Of a stretch of 64,000 nt of DNA, positions 46,437 to 58,993 are shown one piece after another. Source of the DNA: Immersiella caudata (Eukaryota > Ascomycota > Sordariomycetes > Sordariales > Lasiosphaeriaceae); NCBI GenBank assembly GCA_030512335.1, contig JAULSU010000005.1, forward strand, positions 1,426,001-1,490,000. Reading direction: 5' to 3'. Both the position numbers and the translations under genes were made by a program. The notes under the pieces are model-generated. The model was not told where the DNA came from, did not search any database, and was given only the letters and a program-made list of their open reading frames with translations. The number at the start of each line of letters is the position of its first letter. Within the stretch, counting starts at the first letter, position 1.

Positions 46437-49082
46437 ATGGCAGAGAATCTGCAACCTCCGACGTTCCAGGGGGGGCAAGCAACCTCCTTCAGCGACACAG
46501 TCGAAATAAGCAGCAACGACCGAAACGTCGATGACGGGATCCGCGGTAACTCAGAATATCTTAACCAGAGCTATTACTGCATCAATGTAAGATGCCCCAG
46601 TGCCTTAAATCACCAGCCTGGTGGAGGCGATGATCGAAACAAAGAACTAACCGGGTATGGAACTTAGTGTTTAGAGCAATGTCGCGAGCTGCCAGAGCTG
46701 CTTAGCAGGCTCGAACAATCAGAGGGCCCGAAGGGCCAATTCTGTCCTCTCTGCTGCAAGAAGCTGATCTTCCAGTTCAGCGAATCCGAGCAGTTTTCTA
46801 CCTGGGATATTCTGCCGCAAGCTATCGAGGCCGATGAGCCTGAAATTTTCCGATATTTCGTCCGCTTCCACACTAGTGCAGCTGATTGGGAGTACAATGC
46901 TTCATGGATTTTCACTTCACTGGCCAGCGCACCTCCAGCTATCATGGTGAAGTTCCACCGCATCCTGTGCGAGGAAGGTGTTTGCCTGGTCGAGATGTTG
47001 GAATTCGCCATTGAACACCAGCTCGGCGAGATCACCAGCCTCATCCGCAGACACTACCCAGAGGCCGCCGCGCAGCACAAGCTTTTTGAAGCCATGAGTC
47101 TCGGGTGTGAAAAGGCGACACGTGAACTCCTGAGTTCCCCCGTTTTGTGCGACAAGGCTGTTGCCAAGGCCGTCAAGACCCGAAAGCGAAGTATTGTCAC
47201 AATTATTGACCGGTACTTGGCTCAGGTCGGTCATGGGGGTATATGCTGGTATCTTTCGGATCGTGCCTTCCTGAGGCGTACCATGACGGATGATGACCTT
47301 GATTTTGTGCACCAGATTTTCTGCACCGACGGGACATGCCGGTTGAGTATCTACGAGTGCTGCATCTATCACCCCTCTTATATCTTTAGTTTCCTACCGT
47401 CCTATCCTCATTTTCCTCCACCGGCGATCTCGCCATCGCTGAGATTATGGCGTCGGTCAGCACCAAATACTTCGTCACGGCGTACGATGGCACTGGGAGT
47501 TGGCTTGATGCTCCGCACCCTTTGCTCCGACCTAAAAAGCTTCCTCGACAGCAGCCTAGCTTTGACTGAATCCGCGATACCCGAAAATATCTATCGCTAT
47601 CGAGTTGTTTGGAGAGATGGCACACGTGCGATACGACGGCTGATGGACGGCAAACCGCCAGCAACCTCGTACGAGATGTTGACGCTGCTCATGTCGGCCT
47701 ATTCGGCAGCAAGGTCCGGCCCGAACTGTCCGGAATTTGACAAGGTCCAGTAAGTTTGCGGCACTACATGGGGGTAACACACGGCTTACACAAATACACC
47801 CAGATTTGTCGACGACTTGGCGCGGTGGAGACACTTTCTCTCCCCTGGTGAGCAGAAAATATTCGATGTTGCAGCAGCCGCTCTTTGGAACTTCGTCACA
47901 GGAACCCATGGAAATTCAAAAGAAGTCATGCCAAGCGAACTACTTCATGACTTTCAGGACTTTGTCGGACGCGTTATGGCAATCGCGCCCTCGGAGATGC
48001 CGAGTCCCAAAGCAGCAGATGAGACCCTTGAGGAGCTACGCACCGCATTCGATCAGTCGATGTCCACTAGCGTATCGGAATCCCCGGAAGGAGGACCTCG
48101 CTCCTTCGCCGGCGGTGGGAAATCGGCACCTTTGGAGCTCCTAGATCCTCCAGACGACACTGACACTGACTGGTCCTTCAAGACGCTTGGCCAGGGCTTA
48201 GATGTCCTCGCCTCCCTAGATATAGGCGAAGACCCTGGTCTCAACAAGGAGCCGTCGGGAAACATTCCTCATGACCAGAACCATGATTGTCCACTCGATG
48301 AGGACTTGCACTCTGCAGAAGACTCGGTCTCTGACGTCGTCATCATTCTATTGGCCTCCGTGGCCGTTAGCCTGTTCATTTTGGCCCTGCTCGGTTCGTT
48401 ATCACCCATCCCCAAAAAATCGGCAAGTCAGCCATAACTAACAGTGTGGTGTCTATCAGCCCTTCGCTACGGCATCAATAGCCAAAGCTTCAACGCTATA
48501 TCTCTGGCACACTCTGTCCAAGCGACACCCCTATGCAAGGCTTTCTGCATGTTCGAAGTCTTCTTCCTCTATGCCGCTGCCGGAACTACGAGAAGCCCTC
48601 CAACACCACAGCCGAGGGTATCCCCGCCTACAGCAGAGACCACGTCCTTTCATCATACTAGTATACCAAATCAAGATCCGTCAAGCCAACAGCAAATCGC
48701 CCCAGAAGCATCAACATTCGAGCAGTTTTCACTCCCTGACGACGCCGTTCCGATACCGCCAGCTTCAAGACACGAGTAAGAGAACAGTCTCTATTGCCCC
48801 CACTACACCTTGCTAACTCTTGATAAAAACAGCTCACCGTCAGCCGCGACACTTCCCTCATTCTCCCCAAGTGTTGACCCTCGGCTGACATGTCAGCATT
48901 GCTCCAAGAATTTCAGGACCCTGAGCGCCAAGAATCAACATGGCAAAACCGGCTGCAAGCTCCGACACGATCGTCTACGGTTCAAGTGCGGTGTCGAGGG
49001 ATGCACAAGGCTCTTCAGCACTAACGGGAATAGAAAGGATCACGAGGCGAAGAGGTGTCCTTTCAGGGTGGTGGGAATCTAG
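46437..49082 (+). CDS. predicted membrane-spanning C2H2 zinc-finger protein
   Basis: Exons 46437-46586, 46668-47749, 47804-48393, 48460-48775 and 48833-49082 join in phase to about 795 residues. Residues 51-410 include a Cys cluster (CPLCCKK) and helical repeats (MLEFAIEHQLGEITSLIRRH, CEKATRELLSSPVLC) that recall ankyrin-type arrays. An acidic stretch precedes one hydrophobic helix (VVIILLASVAVSLFILALL). After the third intron come a Ser/Pro-rich part and two C2H2-like fingers (CQHCSKNFRTLSAKNQHGKT, CGVEGCTRLFSTNGNRKDH). If real, this is a membrane-held DNA-binding protein. The third intron has a weak donor (GTTCGT at 48394) but a perfect CTAAC branch; if it stays in, translation stops at 48435-48437 just after the helix. 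Another open frame at about 47390-47572 (TKYFVTAYDGTGSWLDAP) hints at a frameshift or missed introns in exon 2. Family unknown. Confidence 0.6.
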
Positions 49083-49615
49083 GCTCTTTGGTTCATTATT
49101 CGATTTCGTCTCTCCACGACGATCTTTTCCTTGTTTTTCTGTAAAGGTGGACATTTGAGGATGCCCTAGCACTTTCGCTGCGTGGTGAAAGGCTAGAGGT
49201 GAACAAAATTTAGAAAACATGGTTCGTTATTGCTGGAACTCGTCGGCCAGCCCTCCTGCGCATGGAAGCGCCCTGATAAGGAAGGAAGCTCTCGGTGGTG
49301 TCTGCAGGTTCCTGCTGAGGTGGGGCTAAGGTTCTGCTGATTGTTCCTCCCTTGCTTTCTTTCTGGGCTTCTGTTGGAAGGTGGAGGCTTGGCTCCACTT
49401 CTTCCTCCCAGTAATTATTTCAGCCAGCCAGGCCTAGGCCTTCGGCCTTCTTTCTTCCTCCGTAGCACCAATTTCACCACTATTGCTGCATGACCTCCCA
49501 CAGCTTCCCTTTTTTCCCCGCTCGACTTTCGGCTTGAAGGCCAAAAAATACACACCTTGGTGGACGTGTCATGAGGGTACTGAATCGGCATCGACGCCTC
49601 GGATTTCTTGTTGCA
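49083..49615. other. intergenic stretch
   Basis: No gene was recognised on either strand. Short CT-rich runs occur at 49330-49480. Confidence 0.4.
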
Positions 49616-51195
49616 ATGGCGGCCCCGCTGTCCAAACTTTCGATTTGGAGAGGTGAGCTTCAATCACTCGGGCACCTTCCCCGTCTCTCCGCACCGGCGT
49701 CCTGACAAGAAAACGGCCGCACTTAGCCCACTCACCGTCCCCGCTTCTCTCGCTGCTGCATTTCACACTCGACGAAGTTGTCAGTGGTCTTGAAAGCGGC
49801 CAGTTCACGGTGGTGGACCTTGTGAGGGCATACAGCAAACGAATTGGCGAGATGGATGACCATTTCCGTCGGAGTGCGCAAACTACAGGTGGAAAAACGC
49901 GCCCTCAGGCTGGACCCCCCGTCGAGGACAATGTACTGGTGCCTTTTACCCGAACATGCAGGCTTTAGGAAGCAGCACTGGTTCTGTCGTTGCAAAAAGC
50001 CTTGGTCTGGCGGTTGCTGCTATAGGGACTGAGGCGGGAGTGTCATCCATGCATGAACCGTCTGTGTCGGAAGCACAGAACTGACACTGAGTGCAAACCA
50101 CTAGACGGACGGTAGCATATGCAACCCCGCCGGCGAGGCTAGTGTTGTTGGCCTGAAGTCATCGCCGGGGTTGCTCTCCCGCGACGGTGTCATTCCGGGC
50201 TCGCTTTGAGTCGATGCGATCGGGGGTTCTTGTTAAGAATGTCAAGGATAGCGCCATCATCCTCAGGACCGCCGCCAGCAAGAGTGACCTGGACCCCTCA
50301 CTGACGACATTCCGTTCCAAAAGATCCCCGACTAGAGTCTTGCCTGCTTAGGCTCTGGTCTGCGTGGCATCAGAATCGGAGTTCCAACGTCGGCGATTGG
50401 CAATTTCGAGCCAGAAGAAGCAAAGAGTTTTGAAGCGGCCCTTTATGAACTCTCAACGCTCGGTGCTGAATCATCCAGAGCGTCACTCTTCTTGCCGAGG
50501 AAAGCTGGAAAGCAAAGAGTAAACACCATCATCGGGTGATAGAAGTAGGGGACCTCCCCTCTAGCGTTGAGGAATACCTCAAGACTCTGGAAACCGACCC
50601 GCTCGGGCTGCAAACCTTGCAGGATATCAACGAACACACGAAGAAGGACACTAGGGAAAACTTTCTAGTTCACGATGTTGAGACATTCGAGTTTGCGCTG
50701 TCCATTGATGATCAGTCCCAGGAAACCAAGGAGGTGAAAGAGCTCCGTGCACCCATTGAGAGCGAAGGCCGCATGAAGGCCGCGATGGACAAGCCTCAAG
50801 TGGATGTTCTAGTGACGCCGACCTGTTCAAGAATTCCGGTCACTTTTTCCAGTATTGAATGATCTCCGATTCTGTCCTTCCCCCTTGGATTTTGCGCTCC
50901 TGAGAAGAGCATAAAGAGGGATTCCAAGGGTGACCTTATCACCGTGGCTCCCGGAATATCGTTGGTCTCCATCCCGATTTTCACTTTGATCTGCTGCGTC
51001 GTCAGAGTGCTGGGGCTAACCACTATCAGATATCCCGTTTGCTTTTACGCTAAAAGGTTTGGCGAGGAGAAACTGGTCAAGGTGACGCATGCTTTTGAGG
51101 AAACCCACGATAAGGGGCATTTCAAGCGTTATATGGTCCCGAAAACCGATCTTGAGCAAGTCGAGGGGGATAGAATGGCAGCATCGGGGAGTTGA
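49616..51195 (+). pseudogene. amidase-signature family gene, multiply broken
   Basis: Pieces of an amidase appear in order in different frames. An N-terminal LLHFTLDEVVSGLESGQ and FTVVDLVRAYSKRIGEMDDH lie at about 49745-49870. LLSRDGVIPGSL is followed by a stop near 50208, then NVKDSAIIL and ASKSDLDP to about 50300. YLKTLETDPLGLQTLQDINE, FLVHDVETFEFALSIDD and MDKPQVDVLVTPTCSRIPVT lie at 50570-50860. DLITVAPGIS, an apparent intron at 50961-51029 (GCTAAC branch), and RFGEEKLVKVTHAFEE and PKTDLEQVEG end at 51195. The catalytic Ser-cisSer-Lys core was not found. Intact members hydrolyse amides. The relic lies between the zinc-finger gene and the HET gene. Confidence 0.7.
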
Positions 51196-51237
51196 GACTC
51201 TAGGGTTTGGAGCTACCTTGGGTACACACAAGTTCTC

Positions 51238-53372
51238 TCAGATAATCTCAACCACCATGTCGTTCCATGAATCACCGCTCGAGGTTGCCATATCCTTCGG
51301 CTGCTCCCATGTCTGCATCATCTCGATGACCGCTTCGATGGTGTTCACTTTCACGGAACTGCGCAGTTCTCGCGGCAAAAACGGTTCCCGCAAGACCCCA
51401 ATCCGCCTGAACACCCCATAACTGTCAGTAGGCAGTAGCATGAGGCAATACCAGTACTTTGTCGCAGTCGTTTGAGCAATGACTGGCATGACGAAGAACT
51501 GGGGGAGGACTGCCTCGTCTTCGTCCATGAAAATCTTCAACGAGGAAGTTTCAAAGGCCCCACCTACCACCTAGACGTCTCGATGAGGACTTTCATTCTC
51601 TTTGCCAACCTCGCACTTGGCCTCGAACAGCGCCCCTTGGACACGGAGTTTCGCCGAAGTCAGGCTACCGTTAATGTTCCTGCACGCCGAAGCCTCGAGG
51701 ACCTGTACGACGTTGATAATCCGTTCTCCCTTTTCCCAATACGGCGACACACTGCAGTTCATGCTCGCCCAGCTCCAAGTCGGAGCGCGCCACTCTTGGG
51801 CTCTCTTCCGTTCACCCGCCGCCTGGTTTCGATGAGGCAGTGGCATTTTTTCCGAGAAGGGCACCGGCAATTGCGGGAAGACCATCCAACAAAGCGAGCT
51901 TGGCAGTTGCTGTTTCCAATGCCCTGCCACACACTCGTCCCCGACAACCTTCTCAGCCTCGCCGACGATGCCGCAAAGTGCCACGAGCTTGTCGCTGTCG
52001 TAGCTCAGCCCGCATCCAGAGTACCTCCGCACAACGCGAGACCAGGCAGCTGCAAATCTTTGCAGGCAAGACGCATGCGCCCCATGTAGCTGTATCTCCT
52101 CCAACACTCCCCTCAGGTCCATGTGCCCAGAAATGGTACCCTCGTCTTCGGGGTAGAAGCCTGTCGAGAAAAGGTCTGACACGCTTTCTGAGGACAGCTG
52201 GCTCCTACACTGCCAGAATATCTCTGTCGAGGTAAAATGCAGCGTTCGGTTCGAAAGCAGACGCTCTTGCATAACCCACCCTCGCCGATTCAGGGGTAGC
52301 TCGTCCACCGATGTCCACTTGTCATGCGAAGCACACAGGTAGGTATCGGCAGGAAAAGCTCTGTCGGAAACCTCGTCATTGTGACTGTTGCGTGTCCGAA
52401 GTGGTCCCAAGGGGGGTTTGATCCGAAGGGGGAATGGGCTTACGAGGTCGGGGTCGCGATCGAAGAACAGTCCGTCTTGGCTATTCGCGGCTGAGGAGGC
52501 TGCTATGTTGACTACGGCACTCGCATACGTGTTCTTCATTCTGGATGATTCAATGGCCCAGTCCTCGGTTGAGTCCTGTCGGATACACAACGAATCGATC
52601 CATAGGTAGCGAATTCTGAGATGGCGACACACCTGGACAGCGTCCGCAAAGGTACACGGGAGGTCTTTGGTGTCAACGCCCTTTCGAAATCGGTTCTCGT
52701 TGTCCATTGCCAGACGGGGAATCTGCCCATCACCCCAGCAGTGACTCAGCGTCGCGTACTCGTTCCCGACAACGTCCTCTTTCCCAACAAGACAAATCGA
52801 CTCGCCAAGATCATCGCCAACGTCGAGAAGCCGAGAAGGAGTATACCCAACAGACACAAACCTCCGACAGGCACTGTGTAGGCTTCGGCAGTTCTCAAAT
52901 CTCCGTCTCACGAAATCCCAGCTTGGCGGCGAGTCTGTCCTCGGTTCCAGCAAAGGAGGGTCCAACTGGACTGCAGACATCAGCAAACTCGCATTGCAAA
53001 ACTCCACACCACGATAAACTCACGGTCCTGTGGGAAGATCCGAATCACCGCAATAGGCTTGAAGTTAAGCCCCTGTTCAATAATATCAAAACTGATATGC
53101 GCACAGTACAACGACGCTGACGCCGAAGTCCGGAAATTGAATAAAAGAGGCATAGTTGCCCTGTCATCGTCAACCATGCTTGACTCCCTCGCAACAAGTC
53201 GACATATGTTGCGGTTTTGCTTGGCGGCGCACTCCCGCAGGTCTTGGAGGGTTTTGTGATCGTAGTACCCATTCAGATATTGTTTCTCGGGGACACGGTG
53301 ACCGTACACGTGTGTCCTCCAGCACTCAACCCACTTGCCGTCGACGAGGTCGTTGCACTGTTTGCAGAGCAT
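51238..53372 (-). CDS. HET-domain protein with in-frame TAG before its C-terminus
   Basis: Exons 53024-53372 and 51571-52970, joined through a 53-base intron with donor GTGAGT, encode 582 residues up to TAG at 51571-51573. The same frame then runs 110 more codons to 51238 with HET-like content (SYGVFRRIGVLREPF). The N-terminus has CKQCNDLVDGKW. The HET domain shows EYATLSHCWGDGQIPRLAMD, RIRYLWIDSLCIRQDSTEDW and NRRGWVMQERLLSNRTLHFT. HET proteins cause growth arrest or death when unlike individuals fuse. The core domain is complete before the stop, so a shortened protein could still act. The TAG may be a null-type allele. The first ATG at 53399 is an alternative start. Confidence 0.75.
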
Positions 53373-53633
53373 GTTGGAGGGTGCTGTAATTGTCAGCAAT
53401 GCTCATTCCTTCGGTGATTTTATTTCAAACCTAGCCTACCTCTTGAGATGAGGGGTTCGATTAGGCAACTGCGCAGCCTCACCGAGGCCGCTCAGTTCTC
53501 CGACAGGTCAGATCCAACTACTACCAACACTGGTGTCACTGCAGCGGGAATGTCATGGGCCGACAACCAATCGTTTGATCTTTCGTGTATCTACAGCACG
53601 TAAAAATTATCCAAGAGTATTACAGCTACAAAA

Positions 53634-55747
53634 TCACGCATCAGCCAATATAGCCTCACTCCCCTTCTGCCCAACCATAAAAGTCGGCAACACGGGAAAC
53701 CCGCCCGGACTAACAGGGAAGACGCTCGCATCGACCACTCTCAGCCCCTCAACGCCCAACACCTTGAACTTGCTATCCAAAACGGCCATCCTATCTTCTC
53801 TCTTCCCGATCTTGCAGGTTCCTACGGGATGATGCCCAAACGTCTGCTCAAAGATGAACTTCCTATCCTCCTCGGGATCCGTGCAGTACCCCTCGGCGGT
53901 GAGTCCTGCGTTGCACGGGGGCTCCGTAGGCGTTACGGGGCCGAAGGGAGCGGGGAGGTTGAGATAGTTACGGCGAACCCAGGCGACGGCGTCAATCATT
54001 GCGTTGAGATCGACGTCGCCGGCAGTGGGGGACTCGTACTGACGGATGTTGACATCGGGCGGGACGGTGGGGTCTGCGGACTTGATGCGGACGAAGCCAG
54101 CGTTGTTTTGGACGGTCATGCGAGCCAGACTGCGCCACATTGTGTCGGGACTGTCGACGAAGGGGTTGTTGCTCGCTGGGGGTGAGAAGCCGCGGAAGAC
54201 GCCGGGTGGTCTGTGCATCGGTCAGACGCTGTCATTTCAGGGGTAGAAAAGGGGGTTTTGTTGACTTACGCAAAGGTGATGACGTCACGGCTGCCATCGG
54301 GGCTGTGGCCAGTCTTGATGAACGAGCATTCGCTGTTCCCGGAGGGTGCCACATAGGGACCGGTCTCTTGGCGCCATTGCTCTAGGCACGGATCACCCGG
54401 AGCGCCGAAGATGCATTGAGCCCAGCCGGGATCCCCGCCAGTGGAGGTGATGTTGACGGGGCTCAGACCGACGACGGGAAGTTCTTGGTTGTCGAGAAGG
54501 TTCTCGCCCACGCCAGGGAGATCGGCGATGACAGGAATGCCGAGAGACTCGAGGAGCCTAGCATCTCCAACGCCGCTGAGCTGGAGAAGCTGAGGAGTGT
54601 TGAACGTACCGCCGCTGACGATCACCTCCTTGCGAGCAAAGGCGACCTTCTTCGTTCCTGTTGGCGGGGAGGCAGAGTTGTACTGCCATGAGGCCCCATA
54701 TACGCCCGCTCCCTCGAGATACTCAACTCCCGTTGCCTTGGGGGCGGATCCAGATTGATCAAAAATGATCTTAGTTGCCAGGGAGTTCAGAGACAGCGTA
54801 AGATCGAATGTCCTGCCTAGAGTATCCTTGACGAGATCGCGCGGGGTCCATCGACGTCCCTTGTTATTGTTGTGCATGGGAAGACCAAAGGGCTCTGCCG
54901 CCTGGTCTCTTCCGGCACCGAGGAAGTTGGCGTCGCGCTCCAGCAGACTGAGTGCAGTGGCCTCATCCACGGATTGGCTAGTCAGGTCTCCTGCAAGCTT
55001 GGACAAGAGAGCAAGACGCCCGGGTTCCGTGGTGTAAAAGCTGGAACCGCCCAGACCAGTCTCCACGAACCCATCAAATCCGTGTCCGGCTCTTGATTCG
55101 TTTGGCTTGAGATAGAGGTTCTTCTCAATCTTGACAAATATTTGCCTCATGCTTGCAGCGGACCAAGACGAGTCGCCGGAAATCTCCGCGATCTTGTCCC
55201 AGTCGGCGTCATTGGGCAGCACGGAGGCCATGGCGTTCACGATGGCGCTACCGCCAAGCGTTGCGCCGCGGGGGTACCTGATTTCCGCTATCAATAACCA
55301 CAACACGGGAACGTGATCAATCTGATGCGGCACCTACCACACGCCATTCAGGATGGCTCCTTCGGGGGCTCCGACTTTGGGCCCGATCCAGAATGCGCCG
55401 TCCGGCAGGGTCCAGGTCAAGAGACGGTAACGCTCCTCGGCGGCATCGTCGGTGTGATGCTTTACAAAGAAGTGCCACTGCAGGTCAAGACTTTGCGGGA
55501 AGTATAAGGCGTTGACAGTGGTCGAGAGATCCTCGCTGGCGTCCTGTCCCGCCTCCAGCAATAGCACAGTGTGGCCGGCGAGGGCAAGATTGCTGGCGAC
55601 GATGCCGCCGCCCGGCCCACTCCCCACTACGATGTAGTCATAAGTGGCATTCTCATTGGCGTTCTGGCCGAATGCAGCGCCAAAAAAAGAAAAGAGTGTG
55701 ATGGCCAACAAGACCAAAAAAGAACGACTGGGGTGAAAGAAGGCCAT
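53634..55747 (-). CDS. secreted GMC oxidoreductase
   Basis: Exons 55338-55747, 54270-55277 and 53634-54210 encode 664 residues. A signal peptide (FLVLLAITLFSFFGAAFG) leads into the FAD-binding motif DYIVVGSGPGGGIVASNLAL. Other GMC landmarks are YPRGATLGGSAIVNAM, the second signature GGTFNTPQLLQLSGVGD, and the C-terminal HPVGTCKIG with DASVFPVSPGG. The family oxidises alcohols or sugars with FAD and includes glucose, aryl-alcohol and choline oxidases. The substrate cannot be read here. Both introns (60 and 59 bases) keep phase. No terpene- or polyketide-synthase neighbour is present, so an isolated extracellular enzyme is likelier than a pathway member. Confidence 0.9.
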
Positions 55748-57133
55748 GTTGGCTGCTTCTCAACCAAACATGCGACGAACCGACGTTTGCAGTACGGCGC
55801 AGGAAAGAACGATGGAGGTGGGGACCGGCGGTATTTTGTTCGGCGGTGTATGAGGTGTGCCCGGATAGCACCTGCCCTTGGAAACCCGCTCCGCGCTGCT
55901 TCTCCTTTACGGAGCCGAATGACGCTCCACTTGGTAGCATGCAAGGTTTGACGAAGTCACTTCATCCTCGTGTTTTCAAATCATCAACCGCCGTGGGCGC
56001 AGAAAAGAGGGGACGAGGGGAGTTTTGACCACTGCCAGTAATGCGGCGGAGGTCCATTCTCCACTCCCTATACTTCCCTACGGTTGGGTACTCTTGCTAT
56101 TGATCCATACAACCTTGATCTCGGGGAACTTTTGAGTCTAGGCGAGTTCGCGTGACTGGAGGAATCTAGGCATTGGGCCGACCGGGACTCCCCTCCCGTT
56201 GCAGCACTCAACGGCCCGAAAAATCCTGCGAGTTCTTCTCCCACCCACACGCAATTCTCCAGCCCAGTTACACAAAGGGGCGAAGGATTCTGCCTGCAAT
56301 ACGCGGACCGTCTGAGACGGCATTTTGGACTACGCCTTCATTGGCCGCATGCGCCGCGCCGCTGCCGAGCCCGAATTTAGACGCCGAAAGACGGTCGATC
56401 GTCCTCGTCCAAGCCGCCAAAATCTCTAAATGCCTTCGACAATCGCGCTTCCAGAGACACGAGCTGTTTCGAAAAAACCGGTTCGGAATCTACCGAGGGA
56501 AAATACTCTGCTAACGGCTACCGTCAGGTGAGTTTCGAGGATCGGCTTCTTGCATTTCTGGGCGGGCACTAAAGAATATTCGAGTCGCAGGCCGCCGTGA
56601 CACAACTGCGCCGCTCTAATACTTCTTCAAGTTCGAGACAGACACGGCGCCGCGGTTCCATGGTTCTCTTAAGTTCCTCTCCTAGTTGTAGTACAGCAGG
56701 AGATAGGCACGTATCTCCGCGCTTCGGCCGTCCGCCAAGCTCTGGATGAAACTTCTTTCCTCTGGATCTGGATTACCAAGATGTGAACAAGCACACCGAT
56801 CAGCACTGATGGCGTGCAGTCTATCATCTTCCCGTCGGATGCAGAGATGACAAAATCGTCCCGCCGCGTTTATTCTCCGTCGAGCGCCCCGCGCCGCTTT
56901 TTTCCCCTGGGTCAGGCCCCCAAGATGCTATGATTGGAGCATTTCTCAAGGCGCCTCGTGGGATGTGAACGCCTTGGAGCATACCCTCGATCGATCGTGG
57001 GGAGTATAACTTCGACCATGATGTTTCTCGCTTCATGGGTCAGTCGATCGCATGAACAACTGCTGGCCTGAAAACGACCTGTGTTTTTTGATCTCCGCGC
57101 CACCAAGATCGTCCCCTGATCTCTGCCATCCCA
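55748..57133. other. divergent promoter region of the GMC and rhodopsin-domain genes
   Basis: No gene was recognised. One plus-strand open frame (56173-56514) has no domain-like content. Confidence 0.45.
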
Positions 57134-58470
57134 ATGCCGGCGTTACAACTGGTGCCGATAGGGCTGCTGTGGGCCCGCCAATCCCCTGTCGATGGCAATT
57201 CTGCCGCGCCGGCTGCACTGCCTCCGCAGTCGCTAGACCTGTCGAGCTACCCGACAACCGGTTTGCAGCGGTTCGGCTTGTTCATCATTGTGTTCTTTCC
57301 GACATTATCAGCGCTGCTCGTTGGACTTCGCGTGTATGATAGGACAAGGACGAAGGCGTTTGGGCTTGACGATGGCTTCATTATCGTGGCGACGGTATGT
57401 TTTCACAATCGAAATGTCACCCCTTTTCTGACAGAGGCTAGGTTTTGGCGGCGACGGAGGCCGTGTTCTCCTTTGCCATGATGAAAATGCAGTACATAGG
57501 CGTTCACGTTTGGCAGCTCCCCAAGACCCCTACAGATCCAAAGACCAACCTAATCGTCAACTACATCGTCGTCATGCTCTACAACCCGCAATTGGCCCTC
57601 GTCAAATCGTCAGTCCTCTTTTTCATGCTCCGCCTAGGTCGACATCAGTCCACCCTCCGCAGAATCATCCAGGTGCTGAACTGGTCGAACATTGCTCTCC
57701 TCGTTGCCGTGCTCTTCGCCTCAATCTTCACATGTGTCCCTGTCCACAAATACTGGGACCGTTCCATCCCGGGTCACTGCAACAACGAGCCACTACAGTA
57801 CCTTATCACATCCGGACTGACCATCCTCACCGACATCCTCGTTCTCGCTATCCCCGTCCACATCGTCATCGGCCTGCAAGTAGCAAGAAAACTCAAAATC
57901 ATGCTCATCTGCGTGCTCTGCTCCGGCGTAATGCAAGTTCTTTCCAACCCTTCTCATCTGTCATCAAAACTGACATTCCCCAGCGTAACAATCTTCAGCA
58001 TCCTTCGCATGCGCGCCCTCTACCAGCTCTACCACCCCCCTTCACCCCCCAACCCCGATCCCCTCTACGACATCGGCTTCGTCTATTCCACGGTTGAATG
58101 CAACCTCGCCATCATCACTGCCTCCATCCCACCCCTGCACGGCCTCATGAGGAAGTGGTTTCCGCGCTTCTTCCATTTGACGAGTGGCTCAAAGAACTCT
58201 GGCTACGTTTCCGGGAGGGGAAGAGACAACGGGATCTCGGGCAACCTAAGGTCTCCGGATGGTGTGAGGGCTGTCGTCTTGAGTGAGTTGAAACACCCAG
58301 CGAGGACACAGCGTGGCCATCATGTTCGTCTGGAAAGCCCGACTAGTAGCGTGGAGGAGATCATGGGGAAGGGGAAGATCACGAGGACGACGTCGGTGCA
58401 TGTTAGAATTGAGGACCAGGGGAAGAAGGGTGATGGTGGGAGGGCGAATCATTCTTTTTTTGTGTATTGA
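57134..58470 (+). CDS. fungal rhodopsin-domain integral membrane protein
   Basis: Exons 57134-57394, 57442-57932 and 57984-58470 give about 412 residues. Several hydrophobic helices are visible: FGLFIIVFFPTLSALLVGL, NIALLVAVLFASIFTCVPV, YLITSGLTILTDILVLAIP and LKIMLICVLCSGVI. The family marks RVYDRTRTKAFGLDDGFII, YNPQLALVKSSVLFFMLRL, YWDRSIPGHC and YDIGFVYSTVECNLAIITAS fit the Pth11-related rhodopsin domain (PF20684). The tail is soluble and basic. Intron 2 appears to be GC-AG (GCAAGT at 57933), removing 51 bases and joining GVI to VTIFSILRM. Function is unknown; relatives act as surface sensors in some pathogens. Confidence 0.85.
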
Positions 58471-58993
58471 GGTGGAAGAGACGGATTTTCTTGGATTTTC
58501 TTGGAAGGTGATGCAGTAATAGTGGTGAAACTGGCGCTACGGAGGAAGAAAGAAGGTTTGGCTGGCTGAAATAATGGGAGGAAGAAGTGGGGCCAAGCCT
58601 CCGCCCTCCAACAATTTTCTTTTGAGGAAGATAGCATGCTCGTAACCGCCAGTGGTGGGATGTGGTTGAACTTCGACGCTTTGTTTGCGCGGATGTCCCC
58701 CTTTTCAATAACACGGGGCCCTGGTATTTTTTTTAGTTTTATGGATAGATAGCGTCTATTCATGGCTCAGTGCGATCAAACAAATACAGCGTCTCTTTCT
58801 CGGGAAGACGCTGACGCCCGGGTGGCCAGTCGCTCTTTCTCTGCTTCCACAGGCTGACAAGCGGAGATTGCCTTCTCGACCCACCAAGCGGAGTCCATGT
58901 AATTTGCAGGAAGGATGGAATGAGAGCAGCGGCCAGAATTTTGCGCGTGATCTTGGTGCTCCTTGCATCACACTTTCGCGCATCCTTTGCCTC
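58471..58993. other. intergenic stretch before the HeLo-kinase gene
   Basis: The plus-strand frame of the next gene is open back to 58868, so a start 42 codons earlier is possible. Nothing else was recognised. Confidence 0.4.

Noticed and set aside
51571..51573. Programmed stop-codon readthrough in the HET gene
   Set aside because: The following bases (GTG) do not match known efficient readthrough contexts; a nonsense mutation is simpler.
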